NCBI GenBank assembly: GCA_002715765.1
Contig: PAZY01000022.1
Location: 5,795 to 64,677, forward strand
Direction: 5' to 3'
DNA length: 58,883 nucleotides
Source: Rhodobiaceae bacterium
GTDB taxonomy: Bacteria; Pseudomonadota; Alphaproteobacteria; Parvibaculales; Parvibaculaceae
A model generated the notes under the pieces. It worked only from the letters and a program-made list of their open reading frames with translations, did no database searches and had not been told where the DNA came from. Position numbers and translations under genes: made by a program. Of this stretch, positions 31,550-41,500 are shown one piece after another (the first letter of the stretch is position 1; the number at the start of each line of letters is the position of its first letter).

Positions 31550-34206
31550 GCGATAATCCTTTTGCAGATCTGTTGGGATCGTTCAAACGGGGTTGGGAAA
31601 ACGCGGGTAAGGTAGAACACCTTTCAACCACACGCGTAAAATCACGCCCATCGTTCTGGAACCCGTTTCTCACCTGGCGTGATGAAGAAGAACGGGAGCT
31701 CTCTGAGCTCTACGAAACCGTCAAAAAGACCTTCGAAGCGTCCCCATTTGCAAGCGAGGAATTCCTCAACGAGACCACAAGCGCAATCGTTGTGGCAACA
31801 TTCACCGAGATCAATTGCGTGCCGTCAAATGACGTCCTCTCAGCAACATCCAATGCAGTCTTGAACCTCCTGAATGATGAGTTCTTTTCTTTTGTCAGCT
31901 TTGAAGGCCAAAATCGACATCAAAACCTGGAAGTTGGTGAAGCTCAAAAGCTGAAACGTGCCCTTGAGCGCAAGCGCCGTTTTCTGAACAATTCTGACCG
32001 ACAGTTTGAAATTGGCTGTCAGACGATCAGAGCCATCCTTTCCGCTCTTCTTGAGTTTTTGCCAGAGAGTTTTCGACGAAGAGAGAATAGCGACGACGAT
32101 ACATCTCTCTTTCAGCTTCATGTTGATCTCATCGACGCTATGGATCGCCCGAGTATCGCTGTGGAAGGCACGCTCATGGAGTTTTTTGGAGGTGAGCTTT
32201 ATGACAATGGCTTGTTTGAGGACTTGCAGGCGCAGTTTGAGCACAATCTCCTCGTTGCTTCCGGACTTGATCCTGAGAACAAAGATGTCCCGCCAAAGCA
32301 AATCATCATGCCAACAGCAGCGAAAGAAAAAACACCTTCAGAACTCGCAAGTACCTACCTCAAAGACACACCGTTTGAAGACTTTTTCGTTCGTCCACTT
32401 CCCCTGACCATTCCAGATCAGGCCCGCTTTGAGCACTGCCACATTTTGGGCGGCACGGGACACGGCAAAACCCAATGCGTGCAACTCTTACTCATTCAAG
32501 ACTTGGCACGCGCTCTTTCTGAACCAATCTCTGTCGTGGTCATCGACAGCCAGGGCGACCTCATCCGCAAGGTCTCATCCAGCATTCTTTTTGACCCAGA
32601 AGACGACGCTTCCCTAGCAGAGCGCTTTATCCTCATCGACCCATCAGACATAGACCATCCCCCAGCACTCAATCTGTTCGATGCAGGGCTCGAGCGGATG
32701 GAGAATTATACCCCTCATCAGCGAGAATTGGCGTTCAATTCCCTTGTCGACATATATGGCCGGTTTTTCGGGGCGCTGCTTGGCGCTGAGCTCACGGCTC
32801 GACAAAGTACGCTCTTCAGGTACCTCGCCCGCCTTATGCTGACAGTGGAGGGGGCGACCATCCACACGTTGATTGAGCTCATGGATGATGTCTCCCCCTT
32901 CAAAGAGCATATCCAGAAACTCGATCCGACAGCTCGGCGCTTCTTTGAGAATGAATTCTCCCGCAAGGGCTTTCATGCAACACGCCAGCAGATCAAGCAG
33001 CGGCTCTATGCGGTTCTTTCCATCCCGACGTTTGATCGATTGTTTTCGGCCCCAAAGTCCAAGATCAGCTTTTTCGACGCCTTCAACAGCGGCAAAATCA
33101 TACTGATCAACACCGCGAAAGATCTGCTCAAAAGTGACGGTACGGCCATCTTTGGACGCTTCATTCTTGCTCTCATTGAGCACGCGGTGATGGAACGCGC
33201 CAATTTAGTGGAGGAGAAGCGCAATCCGGTCTTTCTCTACATGGATGAAGCTCAAGACTATTTCGATGAGACCGTCGAAACATTGCTGGTACAGAGCAGG
33301 AAGTATAATTTTGGCCTCACGCTGGCTCATCAGAACCTCGCTCAGCTCTCTCCTCGTCTTAAAGCCATATTCATGGGCAACACGACGATAAAGATCGCAG
33401 GCGGCGTCTCAGACGCCGATGCGCGTGCCTTGGCGCCCGATATGCACACCGCACCTGACTTCCTCCTCTCTATGAAGAAGCGTCGGCACGTTTCTGACTT
33501 TGCCCTCTCCATTCGCAATCTCACGACGCATGCCGTCAAGGTGGATGTTCCTCTTGGTTTTTTGGAGGATACGGAATCCTTGGAGCCTCAGCAGTATGAG
33601 GCGCTCCTAGCTCTCAATCGGGATCGGGTGGGATACACTCCACAGACCACTGAGCCTGTCCAGGATGCTTCTCCAGCCATGCAATCTGCGTCTAGCCCTC
33701 CGGAGGCCAGAACAGAACATCGAGAGCTGCAAAAACGCATCAAAGTGGCAGCCCAAGAGCGTGGCTTCTCCGCCGTAATCGAGAAGCAGGTTCTCGACGG
33801 GAGGGGCCGTGTGGATGTGGCGTTGGAACGAGATGGGCTTAGAATTGCTTGCGAAGTGTCTGTGACGACAAAAATCGAACATGAGCGTCATAACATCGAA
33901 AAATGCCTGGCTGCCGGTTTCACCCACGTGTGGGTGACTTCGCCCGACAGAGCTCAACTTCAGAAACTAAGAGCGAGCCTACAACTGACACTAGTGCCAG
34001 AAGCCTTGGAACGCGTGTCGTTCCTCTCTGAAGAAGAGCTCATTGCTGAGTTGGATGCGTTCCCCATTAGCACGTCGAGAAGCCAGTCAAAGGTACGTGG
34101 CTATAGCGTGCAGACGATCCAAATCAAACTCAGTGCAGGGAGGTCACAAGACCGCCGTGACCGTCTCACCACAGTGCTTTCCAGTCTCTCCGAAACCGAA
34201 GTGTGA
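31546..34206 (+). CDS. large VirD4-like ATPase with C-terminal PD-(D/E)XK-like domain
   Basis: 886 residues. A 290-residue helical N-terminal region precedes the P-loop core: Walker A GGTGHGKT (302-309), VVVIDSQGDLIRKV, Walker B FLYMDEAQDYFDE and GLTLAHQNLAQL. After a Ser/Pro linker near 700, a C-terminal domain reads RVDVALERDGLRIACEVS with NIEKCLAAGFTHVWV. This is a restriction-nuclease-like fold seen at the end of some conjugative ATPases; the Lys of E-x-K is Ser here, so cleavage is uncertain. It is coupled to the upstream small gene and followed 12 bp later by a headless serine recombinase. The gene set suggests DNA movement by a recombinase element. Confidence 0.7.
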   Translation: MSDNPFADLLGSFKRGWENAGKVEHLSTTRVKSRPSFWNPFLTWRDEEERELSELYETVKKTFEASPFASEEFLNETTSAIVVATFTEINCVPSNDVLSATSNAVLNLLNDEFFSFVSFEGQNRHQNLEVGEAQKLKRALERKRRFLNNSDRQFEIGCQTIRAILSALLEFLPESFRRRENSDDDTSLFQLHVDLIDAMDRPSIAVEGTLMEFFGGELYDNGLFEDLQAQFEHNLLVASGLDPENKDVPPKQIIMPTAAKEKTPSELASTYLKDTPFEDFFVRPLPLTIPDQARFEHCHILGGTGHGKTQCVQLLLIQDLARALSEPISVVVIDSQGDLIRKVSSSILFDPEDDASLAERFILIDPSDIDHPPALNLFDAGLERMENYTPHQRELAFNSLVDIYGRFFGALLGAELTARQSTLFRYLARLMLTVEGATIHTLIELMDDVSPFKEHIQKLDPTARRFFENEFSRKGFHATRQQIKQRLYAVLSIPTFDRLFSAPKSKISFFDAFNSGKIILINTAKDLLKSDGTAIFGRFILALIEHAVMERANLVEEKRNPVFLYMDEAQDYFDETVETLLVQSRKYNFGLTLAHQNLAQLSPRLKAIFMGNTTIKIAGGVSDADARALAPDMHTAPDFLLSMKKRRHVSDFALSIRNLTTHAVKVDVPLGFLEDTESLEPQQYEALLALNRDRVGYTPQTTEPVQDASPAMQSASSPPEARTEHRELQKRIKVAAQERGFSAVIEKQVLDGRGRVDVALERDGLRIACEVSVTTKIEHERHNIEKCLAAGFTHVWVTSPDRAQLQKLRASLQLTLVPEALERVSFLSEEELIAELDAFPISTSRSQSKVRGYSVQTIQIKLSAGRSQDRRDRLTTVLSSLSETEV

Positions 34207-34218
34207 GGAAGGGAACTC

Positions 34219-34860
34219 ATGTCCAAACCAAAGACCGGCCCCACAAGTTTCGGATATCAGCGAAAGGGCGGCATACTCGTCAAAGACCCGCTCGAAGCGC
34301 CCATACGCCACCGGATATTTGAACTTTTCGCCAAACATCAACGGAAGAAGACAGTAGCTGAGATATTGAATGCAGAAGGAGCCAGAACCCGAAATGGTGC
34401 TCACTTCACGGGGCAAACAATCAGTCGCCTACTTCAAGACGAGCAGGTGGTAGGTATCCCAGGCGAAATCGAGGAGCTTGTGCCAAAAGAGCTCTTCGAA
34501 CTCTGCCAGACAATCCTGACAGCTCAGAGTAGAGATGGTGGCGCCAAGCGAAAAGTCGTGCATTTGTTCGCGGGTCTCACCTTTTGCGCCTGCGGTCAGA
34601 AGATGTATGTGCCTTCAAATGCTGAGAAATACATCTGCACTGATTGTCGAACCAAGATACCGACAGATGATTTGGAAGCGATATTCTGGTCCCAATTCTC
34701 GACCTATAAACTACCCGAAACTGAAAAAAACATACACGGCAACACGGAACGAGACTGGACAAAACTTCCTTTTCCAACCAAGAGAGAAATCATTGAATGC
34801 GTGACACAACGCATCGAAATCGGCGACAAATCGATAACATGTTCGCTAGTTATTCTTTAG
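34219..34860 (+). CDS. serine recombinase-like protein lacking the catalytic domain
   Basis: 213 residues corresponding only to the middle of a large serine recombinase: recombinase domain (FGYQRKGGILVKDPLEAP, then KTVAEILNAEGARTRNG, ISRLLQDEQVVGIPGE) and zinc ribbon (GLTFCACGQKMYVPSNAEKY, then ICTDCR). There is no resolvase domain with catalytic Ser, and the preceding DNA is the ATPase gene, so this is a stand-alone DNA-binding protein rather than a fresh truncation. AGGAAGGGAA precedes its ATG. It could assist the full recombinase at 22874 as a directionality factor or competitor. Confidence 0.75.
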   Translation: MSKPKTGPTSFGYQRKGGILVKDPLEAPIRHRIFELFAKHQRKKTVAEILNAEGARTRNGAHFTGQTISRLLQDEQVVGIPGEIEELVPKELFELCQTILTAQSRDGGAKRKVVHLFAGLTFCACGQKMYVPSNAEKYICTDCRTKIPTDDLEAIFWSQFSTYKLPETEKNIHGNTERDWTKLPFPTKREIIECVTQRIEIGDKSITCSLVIL

Positions 34861-34958
34861 GAAAAGGCAGCAAATAGGGGTCATGTTTCCTCAAGTAGGA
34901 TGACCTAAGTCCCACTAGCGCCTACACAAAATCATCCCACCCCTCCGAAGCTATCGTG

Positions 34959-34987
34959 TTCCCAAACAATTGGGAAACCCGTTTCCC
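34959..34987. promoter_or_regulatory. overlapping inverted repeats upstream of the HTH gene
   Basis: TTCCCAA-ACAA-TTGGGAA (34959-34976) overlaps GGGAAAC-CC-GTTTCCC (34972-34987), sharing one half-site. They lie 74 bp before the ATG at 35061. Two adjacent dimer sites for a regulator of the AlpA-like gene are the simplest reading. Confidence 0.5.
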
Positions 34988-35060
34988 TGTGGTTCTGGAT
35001 TCACGTGGATTTTGTCTCCACGGTCGCAGACATCAGCGATGTCTCATCAGGAGAAAGACG

Positions 35061-35297
35061 ATGACAACCGACCAAAAAGATACGTCTGTAGCGCCGCCTC
35101 AGGGGCTGCAAAGAAGCATCCTCACCACAACTGAGGCGGCGGCCTATCTGGGCCTTGCCATCTCAACTTTGAACAAGTGGCGCTGCTATGGTGACGGGCC
35201 GCAGTTCGTCAAGCTCGGCCGGGCTGTTCGGTATAAGCGAGACGATTTGGATTGTTTCGTCGAAATCGGAATGCGTCGATCTACTGAAAATGTATGA
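35061..35297 (+). CDS. AlpA/MerR-like excisionase-type HTH protein
   Basis: 78 residues from ATG 35061, chosen because AGGAG lies about 8 nt upstream. LTTTEAAAYLGLAISTLNKWRCYGDGPQFVKLGRAVRYKRDDLDCFV is the standard small winged helix of AlpA-like excisionases and phage regulators. Such proteins control integrase expression or excision. It lies at the end of the recombinase-ATPase block. Confidence 0.82.
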   Translation: MTTDQKDTSVAPPQGLQRSILTTTEAAAYLGLAISTLNKWRCYGDGPQFVKLGRAVRYKRDDLDCFVEIGMRRSTENV

Positions 35298-35364
35298 GGT
35301 GATGTTCGTTATCCCGCTCAAGGGGGTAAACAGTTTCATTGTCATTATGTGAGGTAGATGTAAG

Positions 35365-35598
35365 TCAATGAATATGGTGCTTGAGTACCAAGCATCCGAA
35401 AGACCGGGATAGATCGCCCAGAATCGAGAGACGTTGAGTGTATTCTCGAGAGCTCCTCATTGCTTTCCTGGAGCTCTCGCCCAGCTGCAGTAAATGAGCG
35501 AAAGGCTGGACGCGGTTGAATGCTGAGGTCCTGACCAGAGCCTTAGGCAGCTTTGTTGGCCCTATCTTACTGGCCATTAAGTGGAAACCAGCCTTCAT
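35365..35598 (-). CDS. possible small protein coupled to the STAND NTPase gene
   Basis: A 77-residue frame whose ATG overlaps the stop of the 2026-residue gene in ATGA. The overlap is typical of coupled genes, but the product (basic, no motif) has no recognised family and an inverted repeat lies inside it. Treat as a weak call. Confidence 0.25.
   Translation of the reverse strand: MKAGFHLMASKIGPTKLPKALVRTSAFNRVQPFAHLLQLGESSRKAMRSSREYTQRLSILGDLSRSFGCLVLKHHIH
35447..35479. repeat. 10-bp perfect inverted repeat downstream of the STAND gene
   Basis: CGAGAGCTCC (35447-35456) and GGAGCTCTCG (35470-35479) with a 13-base spacer. No T-run follows on either strand. Apart from this and the weak small frame, 35298-35594 shows nothing else. 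Confidence 0.5.
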
Positions 35599-38500
35599 TT
35601 CTGGGCCGTTTCAACTGGTGAGCCAGTTACGCTAGAAGACGCGACAGAACGCGAACTAGATCTGTTCGGGTCGTCGCGCTGCTCGACATGCCTCCAAGCT
35701 TCATAGACTAAGTTGATGGTCCCATAGGCTGCCTCAAATTCGCGGTGCCCTGTTGCTGAAAGAACGACCTGTTGTCCTTCTCCAAACTTCGAATTTTCGC
35801 CGACAGGCTGAATGAGACCATCTCTCCAAATGATCGTTCGTGCCATCTCCTCACCTTGACCGTTGCAATAGATATGCAATTCAGAAGGGTCTTGGATCCA
35901 ACCTAGCTCTGCAGCTGTAAGCGGGCAAAATACTATAAGCTTGTCGATCGGTGCATACATGTGATGGGGATCAAATACTGCTATCCGCGATGGATTTATG
36001 TTTTCTGCATCATATAGCTCCACCATTCCCTGAATGAAGATGACCCTTGGCAAGTTAGCGATCAGCTCATCGAGGTTTGACGCGGAGTTTCTCCGATTTC
36101 CAGTTGCGCCAAATCGTTCCGCAACTATCGAAGATCTTAGGTCTTTTGACGTTACACTGTACCATTCAGCAAAAACGAACTGATCGACTTCTGTCTCTGA
36201 AATTGTCAAATCGTCGGATACTGATTCAAGCCAGACTTCCTCAGCTTCACCCCAGAGCATATTGGGAGCCTCTGGCAAGGTGAGGTTAGTTGGGCGTTGT
36301 TGAAACGGTGGCAGACCTATAATTCTTGGGTTGGCATGAAGTTCGAAAAGAATGAACGGAATGTCTCTGATCGAAAGATGGCTGGCGTGCCAAAGCTCGC
36401 CCACTATATGCCGCATGGCCCGCAGAACAACCTCAGCCTGTGGCCGTCGGTATGTCAACTTGAGATCGATGCGAGATAGAGCTTGTTCTAAGCGTTTCGA
36501 TGCGGGGTGCCCGAACGCCTCAATGCCGCCCCAAGTCTGCACGAGCTGGCCAACACGGAAACGGATATGACGCTCTGAAAACCCCGACCACTTCGCGATC
36601 CACTTTATCGGTTCTCTCCACCCTTCAGTCCACGCTAGCAGATCGTCGACAATAAGGCCTCGAGTCTGTTGGTCCGATAGAGTGTGGCCGGAAGGGGCCT
36701 CGTCAGATGGGAAGTGGAGATCGTAGAATGGGGGTAAGTCGAGCCATTTTATCGAGACACGCACTTGCCAGACCGATGCCAGAAATATGGCGGCAGCAAT
36801 CACTCCAGCATCTGGATGTCCTGCCAAATTTTGAAGGTGTTGGGAAAACTGCTCACGGATATTATCGTCGTTGTGTGCCTCGATAAGTAGATCCATAGCG
36901 ACCAAAGCGTTCTCATCTTCATCGTCCAGTAGTTGCCATACGACATCCCTAAATAGGGCATCGCTGTCCTGGGTACGAAGTTCGTGCAAGCCAAGGACTG
37001 CTTGATCCAGAATGACTGGAACCCCAAGCGAAATCGCCCATATGTATATCTTGGCCAACAGGTTTCCGTCCGCAGGAACCTCATTGAGATCGGTGACTTC
37101 TCGTCCGACTTGAAAGTCGTGCATAGTTCGAATGTGAGTCTCGAGACAATTCCATAAATCGACCCAATTGATCTTTTCGAACAGAAGCGGGAAAATTGTG
37201 TCAAGTTCCCAGATTATTGATCTCACCCCATAGCGTACTGTTGCAAGTTGTTCGAAAAAATCTCGTCGAGCATCCTCATAGGCATTATCCATCTCCAGCA
37301 GATGTCGAAGCTCGTGCTTTTTCTTAGTACCGTAGCCGGAGGCCCATTCCCATCCCTCTTCGTCGGCTTCCAAGTAAGGTGCAGCAAGGGCGAGGGCGGT
37401 ATCCCGCTCTCCTGCCTTCAGTGCGACGCAAATCATGGCCTTTATCGCGTCGAAGTTTTCTGTGAGTTCTGGTTCGTCTTTGGCGAATATCTTGACCTCT
37501 TCCCACGGCGAGTTTGCCAGAACACGAGAAAGCGCCCGTTCGAGTCCCCAAGTGATGCCGGATGTTCGATAAGTCTTCTCGTCTTTCTTTGCAAAGTAGG
37601 CGCGCTCGTCGGCTATTGCGCCCTGAACGTCGGATAGTTTTGTCAATCGGTGATAGGATTTGTTGTCTGGAATTGTTTCTGATTCAATAAGGCTGATGTC
37701 ACTCCACCGTAGCTTTTCTTCTCGTGCACGCTGTCCATGATCCTTGGCGGATGCCGCTTCCTCCAAAACTCCGAGGAGAGAAAGACGGACTTCCGGGCGT
37801 GATCGTTCTGCTATCGCAGTAGCCGCTGCAGCTTCAAGCGCCTCTACTTCTGAGGGTTTCGCTGACGCAATTAGATCTGTAAGGAACTGCGCAGTAGATC
37901 CTGTGCTGTTGTAAGGTTCGGTGTACCAGGGCAGACATAGATGCGACCAAGTTGTGAGGATTGAACTCAAGGGTATCGTTTTCCGAACAATTAATCCCCG
38001 GAGCGCAGAGTCAACGATGCCATCCCAACTTGTTACACCTGTAGACGCGGCCCAAGCTCCGCTGTTCCAGGTAGAATTGGCGTCACATGCTGCCACCTCG
38101 AACAGTACTTGGCGCACAATTCTCAGGCCCATGTCAGACCCTTCGGAGTTTTGGAGCCCGTCAATCAACTTAAGAACTACGTTAGCGCGCTCGACACGGT
38201 GGTTAGGGTCTTGATTGTTTGCTTTGCCTAGAAGTGCATTCCAGATTTCATACTGTCCGTCTTTTTTAGCGGGCAGATAGACGGCTAGTGCCTCACGCCG
38301 TAAGTCATTCAGAATTTGACCGGCTCGGGCTGTATCACCAATCTGAGCGAATGCTATAGCAATTGATGTAGCTTGTTCTGCTCGTTCCCTTGGGTCACTC
38401 GCATCGAGCGCTTCGCATGCATCTTCCAGCCTTTTGCGAGCGTCAGAAACGTCGCCGTCTAAGGCGAATGTTCTGAGCGAAACTTGTGTTCGGAAATGTG

Positions 38501-41500
38501 GCCACCAACGAAACCGTGCTTGATCACGCGCAATCAAGCCATCTGTAATTTCAGCAACGAAGTTTGATTCGACGCTGGTAATACCTACAAGCGTAAATAT
38601 AACGTCCAGAATGACGGATGAGAGCGAATTGAGATGGTAGTCACTGAAATGATCTTCACCATCGATTGTCCGTTCCGTCGCGAGGAAATTAATTGCTGCA
38701 TGTATGACGCGTTCGACAGTATCTTTGGTTGGAGGATTGTTCTTGCGTGCTTCTCCGATCTCTCTAGCAATCGCGACCAGATGGTGCTGGACTCCTTTCA
38801 AGAGTCGCTTCTTTGGCAAGCCGAGATCGGGGATTGGTTCGTCGAGAGCGACGCATAGAGCCACGCCTTTTGCCAGATGTTCACAAGCAGAACTAAGGAC
38901 TTCATTGTCATAGTCCCGATCAATGGCACCTAGACCTTGTGGACGTGAGTAACTCAGGAATTTCTGCGCGAGATCTTTGTGTCCCGCTCGCAATGCACGA
39001 CGCGCGGCGTCGAGCAGCCACGAAATATGTAACTTGCCGACGGACGGGTGATCGGCGGATTTTTTGAGAAGACTGAGCGCGCGATTGTTGTCGCCGGTTG
39101 TGGAAAATGCTGCTTCAAGCAGGATGAGTGGCTCTTGGTCGTAGGCTACGCCCCACGTCTTGATGAGTTCCCACAGATCACTAGAAGGGTCTGCAGAAGC
39201 GTATGCTCGCGCAATTTGAAACTTGAGCCTTTCGGCAACATCTTCGGGCTCAGGATCAAGTTCTGATCTGGAGGACGGAAGATTGGAAAAGACCTCGGAA
39301 ACAAGGCGCTTAAGCTGAGCCTCGTCCATAAATATTATCGCTCGCTCTGCCCAAGGAAGTGAAGCTTGTCGTATTGCATCCCTTACGGAGACGCCATATT
39401 CGTTTGAGGGAAGAAAAGGGCTGTGATTCTCGAAGACTCTGCGTGCTTCCTCAACCTTGCCATCGTCGAGAAGCGCATCGACCACTATCCATTGCCGTCC
39501 CTCCTCGTAACTGTCTGAAAGGGTATCCGATGCGCCTTGCAGATCTCCGATTGCTACATAAGCATCGGGAAGAGATGGGGCGCCTTCCATAATGTCGCTG
39601 CGTCGATCTACTTCGTCGCGAGCTAGAAGCAAGTCGAAGAGCTTTGTGGGCTCAGGGTTGATGCTCAGTGCGTGGAAGGCATCGTTGATATCGCCGCAAA
39701 CGGCGCTGACGGACCGGCCTGTGCAATACTGCTCCACAAAATACTCGCGGTTGCCGAGCTGCAGTGCTTCCTCGTAAGCTTCAGCTTTGTAAAGGTAGCG
39801 AAATTCGAGCCAACGCTGCGGACTGAACTCCGAAGCTTCGCGCGTTAGGCTGGAAAGTCGTCTGTAGGTGATATCGGGCGAATAGTCTGGATCGACCATT
39901 CCGAATTTGTCTACCGGCTTAGTTTGAATGAAGAGGCGGAAGCTATTGTGAAACGTTGTCCAGCCAATATCGGTGATGCTCAACAGATGAGAGACCTTCG
40001 CCAAGGTTCTTTCTACGGCTTCATCCGATGTTGCCGATGCAAGAAGTCGCGGCTCTATTGGCCCTTCAGCATACCCTACGAGAGCAAGAACCCTTTTGAC
40101 CTTACCGCTATCCAAGAGGTTTTCTATCTCTCGCCAAGCTGCCGTATAGATATCTTCTAAGTCTCCATCAAACCCATATTGTCCGCTCAACAAATCGTCG
40201 CGCATTTGTCTATCGGAGGAAATTAGTCTTTGGATCAGGTACCGGGTAACCAGGGGATGGCCATCGGTGACAGAGTAAACCTGTGAAGGAGCAATATCGT
40301 TTGGTAGCCCAAATTGTACGGCAACTCTTGCGACCGCTTCTTCAGAAAGTGGCGTGATTGCTACCTGGCGGTCTGGTTTTGCCGCTTCTTCGCGGACTGA
40401 TGGTGGTAGACCATCGAGATCCAGGCGCTGTGTTCCCAGAACAAAAAGGATGCCTTCTGGGATTGATTGGGGAAGTGGTAAAACACCTAGCATTGACCGA
40501 CTGGGTCGTTCTTCCCGCGGAATGTGATCAAGGCCGTCAACTACGATTATGTAGCGCGTCCCATCATTCGTGTAGTGTTGCGCAGCTTGCGAGAGAAGAT
40601 CTGCAAAAATTTGTTGCAGACCATGCAGCGTTCGATCCTTTATCCGAAGTGGTTCGATACCGGTTGCTGCGAGCCCCGCATTGATGTCTTCATAAAAACT
40701 CTCAGCTTCACCTCGTCCCTGTCCTTGAGTGTTTCCCGGCACGAAAGCGAGGTATCGAATTATTCTGGTATTTGGCCCGTCGCGAAATACGGTTTGTAGA
40801 AGAGTTGACTTACCTGTACCGGGTGATCCAACTAGGCTTAAGTACCCGGAGGTATGTGTCTTTATTGCATTGCTAAGCTTAGATTCGGTGATGTCGTTCT
40901 TCTGGACGTACTCGCCAACGGGAAAAGTGTGAGAGAATCTCATTGTGAACGGATCTCGCCAGCCAAGCGCTGTGAGCAATTCCAATCTTGACCAACGGTC
41001 TTGCTCTGGAGTGTCAACGATTAGTGCAGGGATGGCTCTCGCAACTTCCTCGATTTCATCATCGAGTTTGGCGTCTTCTGGAGTGGAGAATGTAGATGAC
41101 GCCTCTTCCCCCAGAATCAGATCGAAATTTTTCCAAAAGGTTTCGAAAGCATGATCAGTCAGACCTGTTGCTAACACGAGCTGATTGATAACTGGAGCCC
41201 ACTTCGTTGAGCGCCACTCTGCCAACGTGCGGTTTCGATTTATCTGTTTCTCATCGATAAATGCTTTAGTTGTCGAAAGGGTGGAACCCTTAATCAAGCG
41301 GTCGTTAATAGACGGTGGATCTACAGATAGAAATCGAATGACGATTGGAGACCCAGGGAATTGCATCTGAAGAGTCATAAAAGACTGCGCTAAGTCTGCG
41401 ATGTATGATGCTTTCCCAAGTAGCGATCCAATAAGCCCGATTGGTTCCGGAGTTGCTGAATTCTTGAACTGATGCCCGACGATTGTGCCCTCTAGACCTA

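Noticed and set aside
21480-34860. Complete conjugative element
   Set aside because: VirD4-like ATPases are present but no relaxase, VirB4 or pore proteins were recognised, so an ICE call is not supported.
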